A program made the translations under genes and the position numbers. The notes beneath the pieces are model-generated. The model worked only from the letters and a program-made list of their open reading frames with translations. It made no database searches and was not told the DNA's origin. Shown piece by piece: positions 1 through 5,860 of a stretch of DNA of 12,798 nucleotides; within the stretch, counting starts at the first letter, position 1, and each line of letters opens with the position of its first letter. The DNA comes from Micropepsaceae bacterium (lineage in GTDB: Bacteria; Pseudomonadota; Alphaproteobacteria; Micropepsales; Micropepsaceae): NCBI GenBank assembly GCA_025450355.1, contig JANWHR010000082.1, positions 1 to 12,798 of the forward strand, given 5' to 3'.

Positions 1-1
1 C

Positions 2-1396
2 CGCATCTTTGGCGGCGGCGTGGGTGTGCTCGCCGAAAGCTGGTACCAGGCGAAGAGTGCGATCGAGAAAATGCCGGTCGAATGGGACGTGCCGCAGCAA
101 TGGGCGGCGCTTGATACGGCGACGATCCGGGCGAAGCTGATGGCGTCATTGGACCAGCCGGGCAAGCTCGGCGTGAACACCGGCGACTGCGACACCGCCT
201 TTTCACGCGCGGACAAGATCATCGAGGCGACTTATTCGGTACCTTATCTGCCGCGCGCCCGGATGGAGCCGGGAAACGCGACGGTGCTGGTCACCGACAA
301 TCGGGTTGACATCTGGATTGGCGACCAGAGTCCGCAGGAGACCCGCCACTCCGCGTCGCGCATCACCGGCATTCCGGAAACCAGCGTTTATGTCCACCTG
401 TGCCATCTCGGCGGCGGTTATGGCCGCAATGGCAACGGCCCGCAGGCCGAACAGGCGATCTACATCGCGAACAAGAACCGCGGCACGCCCATCCACCTGC
501 TGTGGACTCGCGAAGAGGACTTCATCAACACAACCTATCGCTCGATCGGCGTCGCGCGATTGCGCGCGGCGCTCGACCGCGATGGCTGGCCCATCGCCAT
601 GGAAGTCAGGACCGCGACGGACGAGACCGCGCCAGGTCAGAACGCGGCTTTTGATGAAGCGGCGCGTTACTTTGCGCCCAATTATCGCTTCACCATGCAC
701 AGTGCGCGCTTCCACATCCCGGTGGGGACACGGCGGGGCGTCGGCGCGCCGGCGCAGCATTTTTACCGCGAAAGTTTTATGGATGAACTTGCACACGCGG
801 CCGGCAAGGACCCATACCTCTACCGGCGCGAACTGATCTCGCGGACCAATCTTCCGTACAAGGCCGATATGATCAAGGCGCTGGACATGGCGGCCGAAAT
901 GTCGGGCTGGGGCCAGCCGCTGCCAAAGGGGACCGCGCGCGCCATCGCCCTGGAAGAACGCGGCGGGGAATCCGGTCATCACGCGACCATCAGCGCCATG
1001 GTGCACACGGTCTCGGTCGGCAAGGACGGGCAGGTGCATCACGAGCGCGTCGATGTCGCGCACGACGAAGGATTTGGTCTGGTGAATCCGCTTTCCGTGA
1101 AAAAGCAGCTCGAAGGCCAGATCGTGTGGTTTTACAACGACGTGATGTATCAGGAGTGCAACGTCGCGGAAGGCCGGATTGTGGAGAACAATTTCGACCA
1201 GTTCACGCTGTCGCGCATCCGGGAGAACCCACCGCAGATCAACATCCGGTTTTTCAAATCGGGGCACTGGCTGGATGGCATGGGACACGACCGCGCCACT
1301 TCGGTGCAATCCGCCATTGCGGATGCGGTGTTTCAGATCACCGGCAAACGCTACCGGGATCTGCCGTTGCGCAATCACGATCTGACCTGGAGCTGA
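2..1396 (+). CDS. Molybdopterin-dependent aldehyde/isoquinoline oxidoreductase large subunit (IorB-like), 5' partial
   Basis: The frame is open to the left edge, so the true start lies outside; about 464 C-terminal residues remain of a family usually 700-770 long. The family hydroxylates aldehydes or N-heteroaromatics at a Mo-cytosine-dinucleotide centre and works with a [2Fe-2S] subunit, often passing electrons to cytochrome c. Visible family blocks are PYLPRARMEPGNATV (nt ~245-286), the cofactor-binding glycine block LGGGYGRNG (~407-433), and ESFMDELAHAAGKDP (~770-814). The C-terminal block is GMGHDRATS (~1277-1303) before ADAVFQITGKRYRDLPL. In canonical members that block reads GVGEPG, with Glu as the catalytic base; here His (1286-1288) takes its place. 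The stop overlaps the next start as TGATG, so the two are cotranslated. Family assignment is firm; activity and substrate are unknown. The Fe-S partner is not in the window. Confidence 0.88.
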   Translation, partial: RIFGGGVGVLAESWYQAKSAIEKMPVEWDVPQQWAALDTATIRAKLMASLDQPGKLGVNTGDCDTAFSRADKIIEATYSVPYLPRARMEPGNATVLVTDNRVDIWIGDQSPQETRHSASRITGIPETSVYVHLCHLGGGYGRNGNGPQAEQAIYIANKNRGTPIHLLWTREEDFINTTYRSIGVARLRAALDRDGWPIAMEVRTATDETAPGQNAAFDEAARYFAPNYRFTMHSARFHIPVGTRRGVGAPAQHFYRESFMDELAHAAGKDPYLYRRELISRTNLPYKADMIKALDMAAEMSGWGQPLPKGTARAIALEERGGESGHHATISAMVHTVSVGKDGQVHHERVDVAHDEGFGLVNPLSVKKQLEGQIVWFYNDVMYQECNVAEGRIVENNFDQFTLSRIRENPPQINIRFFKSGHWLDGMGHDRATSVQSAIADAVFQITGKRYRDLPLRNHDLTWS

Positions 1397-2382
1397 TGAC
1401 TACGCCAGTGGATGTGCTCAGGTCGGCAACGCGCACACGCCGGGCCGCCCAGCTCGCGGAGAAAAAGATTTTCACCTTTTGGCTCGTAAATTTTTGCCGG
1501 ATCGCGGCGTCAGCTCTTCTGTGTTGCCCTGCTGCTGCATTCGCAGCCGGAACTGCGGTGCCGCCGGATTTTGCGCCCAATCCGGGCGTCAGTTGGCTCG
1601 CCGATCAGGGCGGTTTCAAGCCGCTTGGGAACGGTGCGGGGCCGGTGCAGGACGACCCTGCGCATCCCACCATTACCAACGATGATTTTCGCCGCACCGG
1701 CAGACAGCCGACCTTTCCGGTTGCCGATCTCCGCAATCCGATTCTGCTGCCCTGGGTGCGGGAGGCATTGCGGAAGCACAATGCCCAGATTCTTGCGGGC
1801 CAATCCGGTTTTGGTCCGCGCCAAAGCTGCTGGCCGGTCGGTATTCCGGCGCTGCTGATCGTGGGCACGTTCCGTCCGGTTTTCATTGTCCAGAGCCCCA
1901 GGGAAGTCGTGATGACCTGGCAACTGGATCATCAATACCGGCACATTTACCTGAACGTGCCGCATTCGCAGAATGTGCAGCCATCCTGGTTCGGAGAATC
2001 GGTGGGTCATTACGAAGGCGATACTCTGGTCGTCGACACAATCGGGATCGGCACCCGCACATCGATGGACGATTATCTGACTCCGCATACGGACAAATTG
2101 CACGTGGTGGAACGCTATCGCATGGTGAACGGCGGCCGCACCCTGGAAGTGAAGCTTCACGTCGAAGATCCCGGCGCGTTTGCGATGGCATGGGACGCAG
2201 TGCAGCACTTTCAGCGCCTCGAGCCCGGCGTGGCGGAGAACAGGCTGGCGGTCGCGAACGATCCGACCACCGGGCGAAGCGTCGCCGGACCGCTGCAGGA
2301 AGAGAGCTGCGCGGAGAACGCCGTGCCCGCTTTCACCGATCAGTCATTGCCGATCCCCCAGGCCGAAACCCCGGATTTTTAA
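1396..2382 (+). CDS. Secreted protein of an uncharacterised family (paralogue A)
   Basis: A 328-residue protein of a family I know only as hypothetical. The ATG at 1396 overlaps the TGA of the hydroxylase gene, giving translational coupling and deciding the start; no other in-frame ATG precedes the conserved part. Residues ~25-51 form a hydrophobic stretch ending AAAFAAG, a likely signal peptide or anchor. The mature part starts PDFAPNP (57-63). Strong blocks follow: SCWPVG (144-149), WQLDHQYRHIYLNVPHS (175-191), GESVGHYEGDTLVVDTIG (200-217), HVEDPGAF (255-262), SCAEN (304-308) and a C-terminal PDF. A homologue at 11452-12342 shares all of these, including Cys145 and Cys305, which could form a disulfide in the periplasm. 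No catalytic family is recognised. Coupling to the molybdenum hydroxylase suggests an accessory or partner role, which is inference. Confidence 0.87.
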   Translation: MTTPVDVLRSATRTRRAAQLAEKKIFTFWLVNFCRIAASALLCCPAAAFAAGTAVPPDFAPNPGVSWLADQGGFKPLGNGAGPVQDDPAHPTITNDDFRRTGRQPTFPVADLRNPILLPWVREALRKHNAQILAGQSGFGPRQSCWPVGIPALLIVGTFRPVFIVQSPREVVMTWQLDHQYRHIYLNVPHSQNVQPSWFGESVGHYEGDTLVVDTIGIGTRTSMDDYLTPHTDKLHVVERYRMVNGGRTLEVKLHVEDPGAFAMAWDAVQHFQRLEPGVAENRLAVANDPTTGRSVAGPLQEESCAENAVPAFTDQSLPIPQAETPDF

Positions 2383-2389
2383 ACACATC

Positions 2390-2416
2390 TGTCATGCCTG
2401 CTTCGCGGCAATGACA
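2390..2416. terminator. Hairpin between convergent genes, possible bidirectional terminator
   Basis: TGTCAT (2390-2395) pairs with ATGACA (2411-2416), continued by GCC (2396-2398) with GGC (2407-2409) and one bulged A; the loop is 8 bases. It sits between the ends of paralogue A (2382) and the lyase homologue (2429), where a shared terminator is expected. Neither side has a proper T tract; reading leftward the minus strand gives GATGTGTTTAAAAA. The TCATTGCC/GGCATGA arms resemble dispersed palindromes common in alphaproteobacterial intergenic DNA, so it may be a repeat rather than a terminator. Confidence 0.4.
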
Positions 2417-2428
2417 ATTGACGGCGAG

Positions 2429-3415
2429 CTACCGTTCCGGGGCAGAAGCCTGCGGGATATTGTATTTGCGGGAACGCGCGTTCAGTTCTGCGACCTGTTC
2501 GATCGTATTGGACGCCTGCCGGTTCAGCGCGGCTTTTTGCGCTTCGACCACGCGTCCTGTGCTTTTCAGCTCCGCCAGGGCCCTGTCCACGGCGCCCAGT
2601 GCGATGTTCACCATGCTGGGAGATTGGGCGACGGTAATGCGGGACGCTTTCATGGCTTCCGCGGTTGCAGGAAAATTCGCGTTGCCGACCACCGCCATCA
2701 ACGGCTTTTTCACCATATCCGCCGCCCTGACATAATCCTGCGGCGTCCGCAGGCCGATCCAGATCGCATCGGCGCCGGCTTCGGCATAGGCGGCGGCGCG
2801 GTCCAGCATCTCGGTGTACGAATTGTTTGGCGTAGGCGCCAGGCAGCGCGCGATGATGACCATATCGCTGCGCGCGTCAGCAGCCGCGTGGATGTTGTCG
2901 ATCATTCTCGCTTTGGAGACGACCCCCGGCACGCCGTAATTGGTGGCGCGGTTCATCGGCATCCGGTCGTCGAAAGCGGCGCAGCCGATCCCGCCCCGTT
3001 CGGCCTGTTTGGCGAAGCGATAGACGTTCAGGGGCGTGGCGCCGAAATCATCCACGTCTGCCAGAATCGGGATGGCCGTATTCGACGCAATCACGCTGTC
3101 ATATGCGATGATTTCGCCAACCGTCACGAGCGCCTGATCCGGGGAGCCCACCAGCGACTGATTGGTCACGCTGCTGCCGATGAAGGCGGCCGGGAATCCG
3201 TGCAGTGCACACAGTCGGGTGGTGAGGATGTCGTATGCGCCCGGGCAGATCAGCGGCCCGGCCCCATTCATCAGTGCACGGAAGCGGGCACCCATGGTGC
3301 GCGGCGCCGGTTCCGGCGCTGCCGCTGCCGCGGGGCTGGTGGTGGCGGCCAGCAAGCCTGATGCCGCTGCTCCGGCAATTTGTACAAATTCGCGTCTGTT
3401 CGTTGTTTCGGCCAT
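2429..3415 (-). CDS. Tat-exported isocitrate lyase/PEP mutase family protein with degenerate active site
   Basis: A 328-residue protein. A twin-arginine leader (NRREFVQIAG, residues 6-15, then an Ala-rich stretch to ~33) predicts folded export; most of the superfamily is cytoplasmic. The TIM-barrel fold is recognisable from PGAYDILTTRL (58-68), LADVDDFGAT (118-127, keeping Asp120 and Asp122 of the metal site), IIARCLA (187-193) and EAGADAIWIGL (212-222). Canonical lyases have EDQ followed by K(K/R)CGH, ARTDA and AGAD....E. Here these are DDR...NRATN (149-158, no catalytic Cys), ARCLA, and Gly221 instead of Glu. Ordinary C-C lyase chemistry is therefore doubtful; another reaction or a binding role is possible. 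The start has GGGGG five bases upstream. It follows the SRPBCC gene by 18 bases and is probably cotranscribed. Fold assignment is confident; function is not. Confidence 0.86.
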   Translation of the reverse strand: MAETTNRREFVQIAGAAASGLLAATTSPAAAAAPEPAPRTMGARFRALMNGAGPLICPGAYDILTTRLCALHGFPAAFIGSSVTNQSLVGSPDQALVTVGEIIAYDSVIASNTAIPILADVDDFGATPLNVYRFAKQAERGGIGCAAFDDRMPMNRATNYGVPGVVSKARMIDNIHAAADARSDMVIIARCLAPTPNNSYTEMLDRAAAYAEAGADAIWIGLRTPQDYVRAADMVKKPLMAVVGNANFPATAEAMKASRITVAQSPSMVNIALGAVDRALAELKSTGRVVEAQKAALNRQASNTIEQVAELNARSRKYNIPQASAPER

Positions 3416-3433
3416 GACCGCCCCCGGTTCTGG

Positions 3434-3979
3434 TTATCGCGCAGCTGGCGCCGGAAGTTTGCCGCCTTCCGCGAGTATTTTCATGTTCTGCAGCGCCTGC
3501 GTGAATCGGGTACGCCGCATTTCCCTGTCCGCTGCCCGCGCGGCATCGTCCGGCAGCATCGAGTTGTCGTAGAACAGCGTGTACACAATTCGCGATGTGG
3601 TGGGAGTAAGTGGCAGCACCTCCACCGTGCCGTGATAAAGATTGAACGGCATTCCCACCTTTGGCGTCTGCGCATAGGTGTAGGAGAGTTCTGTTCGCGC
3701 AACGAGGACCTCGCCGCCACCGACACTGCGGACGGCGCCAACCTGACCATCCTTCCCGGCGATGATCCGGCAGCCCGCCGGGACCTGCAGCCATTCGGCG
3801 ACATCGCAATATTTGCCGATGCGCTTCCACACTTCCGCAGCCGGACGATTGACGGTAATTTCCATCGGAATCGAGGTGTACGTCGGCGACGCGACCACCA
3901 CCGATGCGCCCTGCGCGGCGCCGCCTGCGAAACAGGAAACGACGCAAGCTGCGACGATTACGTGAAAACGGGTTGGCAT
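3434..3979 (-). CDS. Exported SRPBCC (START/Bet v1-like) family protein
   Basis: A 181-residue protein starting at the ATG at 3979, chosen because GGAGG lies four bases upstream; an 18-base-longer reading would need TTG. Residues 1-24 look like a signal peptide (MPTRFHVIVAACVVSCFAGG...). VVSC at 13-16 weakly resembles a lipobox, but the preceding hydrophobic segment is short. The rest fits the SRPBCC fold: IPMEITVNRPAAEVWKRIG (37-55), then alternating strands (VGAVRSV, TELSYTY, YHGTVEVLPL, SRIVYTLFY), and a C-terminal helix RRTRFTQALQNMKILAE (155-171). The family binds hydrophobic ligands in a deep pocket and includes polyketide cyclases and lipid carriers; exported members are mostly uncharacterised. 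It probably forms a two-gene unit with the Tat-exported lyase homologue, which would place a ligand-binding protein and an enzyme-like protein together in the periplasm. Specific function unknown. Confidence 0.82.
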   Translation of the reverse strand: MPTRFHVIVAACVVSCFAGGAAQGASVVVASPTYTSIPMEITVNRPAAEVWKRIGKYCDVAEWLQVPAGCRIIAGKDGQVGAVRSVGGGEVLVARTELSYTYAQTPKVGMPFNLYHGTVEVLPLTPTTSRIVYTLFYDNSMLPDDAARAADREMRRTRFTQALQNMKILAEGGKLPAPAAR

Positions 3980-3983
3980 GATA

Positions 3984-3988
3984 CCTCC
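3984..3988 (-). promoter_or_regulatory. Ribosome binding site of the exported SRPBCC gene
   Basis: GGAGG on the minus strand, four bases (TATC) before the ATG at 3979. It selects this start over a TTG at 3997. Confidence 0.75.
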
Positions 3989-4001
3989 ATCAACCAAAAG
4001 T

Positions 4002-4037
4002 CCGCACGAAGCGCCCAGGGGGGCGCTTCAGATGCGG
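4002..4037 (-). terminator. Long two-tier hairpin downstream of the propeller gene, likely terminator
   Basis: GAAGCGCCC (4008-4016) pairs perfectly with GGGCGCTTC (4021-4029) around an AGGG loop. An outer stem CCGCA (4002-4006) with TGCGG (4033-4037) extends it across a small internal loop. It begins 17 bases after the propeller gene stop. On the minus strand ACTTTTGG follows, giving four T's two bases past the stem, so an intrinsic terminator is plausible though the T tract is short. It ends only 22 bases before the SRPBCC start, so it could instead uncouple or attenuate expression between the two genes. Confidence 0.55.
4007..4024 (+). repeat. Intergenic repeat copy 1
   Basis: An 18-base block reading CGAAGCGCC, one variable base, then AGGGGGGC. 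It matches 11411-11428 at 17 of 18 positions. Both copies lie between genes and form part of hairpins. This looks like a dispersed palindromic element; two copies in one window cannot prove it. Confidence 0.45.
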
Positions 4038-4053
4038 CCATCTCCCCGGCCTG

Positions 4054-5715
4054 TTATTCGTCCAACAGTTCAATATAGCCGAGATGGCTCGATGTATCGC
4101 CCGACCACCAGATGCGGTTTGGATTGGACGGGTCCAGCTCGATGCGCCTTGCATCCGACTCCGCAATCGGCAGTGAAAACTCCGTCCACGTCTCCGTTTT
4201 CGGATCAAAGCGGGCGATCTTGTCCGCCGTTTGTTCGGTCAACCAGATCACCTTGCGCCGCGGATCGGGCACCGGAATATACGCACCGTTATTCTTTGTT
4301 GGTGGATCGTACATGGTCATCTTGCCGGTCTTCTCATCAATCTTCACCAGCTTGCCGGTTTCGTGGAAGCCGACCCAGAGATTGCCGTCCCAATCGGCGC
4401 CCATGCGGCGGGGAACGTCGTTTCCGGGCGTCTTGAATTCGTCGATCTTTCCGGTCGTAGGATCAAGCCGGGCCACCCTGTTCGCTTCGCGTTCGACAAA
4501 CCACACTCTGCCATCGCCTGCGACATCCATCCCGTAAGCTTCCGGATTTTGCTTTGTCTGGATCCAGTACGGAATGTCATAGCCGGTGAATTCCTTGGTC
4601 TGGATATTCAGGCCCACGACTCGTGTGCCGGCGGTGGTCCAGACCATTTTCCCGTTCGGATCGGCGCGCATGAAATTGCCGCTGATCGGGCCCTTGAAGT
4701 CGCCGGGTACGAGAACCGATGAAGAGAATCGCTGGGCTTTCGTGTCGAACTGGAGCCAGCGGCGGCTGCCGCCGATATCGGCCATCCAGATGGAATCGCC
4801 CTTGCCGCGCGCGGGCGGGCCCATGTGCGCCAGTGTGCCGGGCTTCGTCCCCAAATCGGGTGGACGAAACTCGCTGAACGCGAAGCTCTTCGGATCGAAC
4901 TTCCCGAGCGCATAAAGATTGAGCTCGTTCACCCAGGCCACGCCGCGGGCATCGACCGAGATATCATGGAAGGCCGCGTCCGGATTGGGGCCTGCGAAAT
5001 CGACCGCGATATATTTGGCGGCATCCCCGTTCAGCAAGGTTCGGGACAGGCGCCCGTTTGCGTCGGCTCTTGGCGCGTTCGTGCCGAAGTTTTTCGCCAG
5101 GTAATCGACGACGATTTTCTGTTCCGCGTCGGTCAGATCATTGGCGCCCCGTTCGTGGATACGGTCGCGCATCCAGGTGACTTTCTGCTGCCAATTCGCA
5201 TGGCTCCATCTCTCTTCGGTCAGCCGATGCAGATAGTGGCACTGATTGCATTTCGCTTCGATAATCGCCTTGCCTGGACCATCCGGAAGGTTCGGCGGTG
5301 GCAATTCACCGTCCAGCTCGTTTCCGGCGACGCGTCCGGGTGTGCGAACCCAGCCGTTCGCCACATCGGCCTGTTTGCCGGTCAGCGCCACATCGGCTGT
5401 GGCCGGCGTGCCCGCCGTCAGCGCCACGGGCGTGAGGCTGCTCTGGGAGCCATTGCCGATGCCCTGCACCGTGTAGTTGCCGGCAGGGAGGTTTTTCAGG
5501 GAGTAGCGGCCCTGTGCCTGAGTGATGACCATGAAGGTCAGCCGCCGCTCCGCATTGGTCAGTTTGACATACGCGCCGGGAAGCGCCTGCCCGGACGCGC
5601 TTTTGACCACGCCCTGAACGCTGCCGGTGAACTCTTCCGCTTTACCCGATTGAACGCTGACCAGCAGTGCTGCAGGTGCGATTACGGCAAGGATTCCACT
5701 CGCCCTTCTATGCAT
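4054..5715 (-). CDS. Carboxypeptidase-regulatory domain / c-type haem / virginiamycin B lyase-like beta-propeller protein
   Basis: A 553-residue protein in three parts. The ATG at 5715 is chosen for GGGAG six bases upstream and because a signal peptide (residues 1-27, ending SGKAEE) follows at once; the reading frame itself continues upstream without support. Residues ~29-112 form a carboxypeptidase-regulatory-like beta sandwich (GVVKSASGQALPGAYVKLTN, then GRYSLKNLPAGNYTV). CNQCH at 156-160 is a haem c site in a helical segment (to ~210), with Met182 as a possible axial ligand. Residues ~225-553 are repeated blades like WFVEREANRVARLDPTTGKI, LWVGFHETGKLVKIDEKTGK and IWLTEQTADKIARFDPKTET. These are typical of the Vgb/streptogramin lyase family, which linearises type B streptogramins. 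A haem-bearing periplasmic version is unlikely to be a simple resistance lyase. It may sense or oxidise a compound, or take electrons from the nearby hydroxylase (inference). Confidence 0.88.
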   Translation of the reverse strand: MHRRASGILAVIAPAALLVSVQSGKAEEFTGSVQGVVKSASGQALPGAYVKLTNAERRLTFMVITQAQGRYSLKNLPAGNYTVQGIGNGSQSSLTPVALTAGTPATADVALTGKQADVANGWVRTPGRVAGNELDGELPPPNLPDGPGKAIIEAKCNQCHYLHRLTEERWSHANWQQKVTWMRDRIHERGANDLTDAEQKIVVDYLAKNFGTNAPRADANGRLSRTLLNGDAAKYIAVDFAGPNPDAAFHDISVDARGVAWVNELNLYALGKFDPKSFAFSEFRPPDLGTKPGTLAHMGPPARGKGDSIWMADIGGSRRWLQFDTKAQRFSSSVLVPGDFKGPISGNFMRADPNGKMVWTTAGTRVVGLNIQTKEFTGYDIPYWIQTKQNPEAYGMDVAGDGRVWFVEREANRVARLDPTTGKIDEFKTPGNDVPRRMGADWDGNLWVGFHETGKLVKIDEKTGKMTMYDPPTKNNGAYIPVPDPRRKVIWLTEQTADKIARFDPKTETWTEFSLPIAESDARRIELDPSNPNRIWWSGDTSSHLGYIELLDE

Positions 5716-5860
5716 CGCTCTCTCCCTTGTGCCCGCGTTGAAAGCCTTTCGGCGGTGTTCATGATACACCCGTTTTGGTTGTTTTGGCATAACCCCGCAG
5801 ACGTATTCCATTCCGTCCGTGGTAGGCTGCTTCGTAGCTTCCGATTACTCCGGTGCATCA
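5716..5860. promoter_or_regulatory. Divergent intergenic region (propeller gene / sulfatase)
   Basis: These 145 bases hold the control sequences of two divergent genes. GGGAG (5722-5726, minus strand) is the propeller gene RBS. TATCAT on the minus strand (5761-5766) matches five of six bases of a -10 box, 46 bases from that start, but no convincing -35 lies at the right distance. A tandem pair of GTTTTGG (5772-5778 and 5781-5787, 9-base period) could be an operator half-site pair. No good plus-strand promoter or Shine-Dalgarno for the sulfatase was found. Confidence 0.35.

Noticed and set aside
203..1378. Long minus-strand open frame opposite the molybdenum hydroxylase
   Set aside because: It has no recognisable domain, while the plus strand shows clear family blocks across the same bases; it is a high-GC shadow.
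2180..3361. Long plus-strand open frame over the end of paralogue A and the lyase homologue
   Set aside because: Arg/His/Gly-rich translation without motifs, overlapping two well-supported genes; a shadow.
3099..3947. Minus-strand open frame across the SRPBCC and lyase-homologue genes
   Set aside because: A low-complexity alternative frame of two genes that each have RBSs and family motifs.
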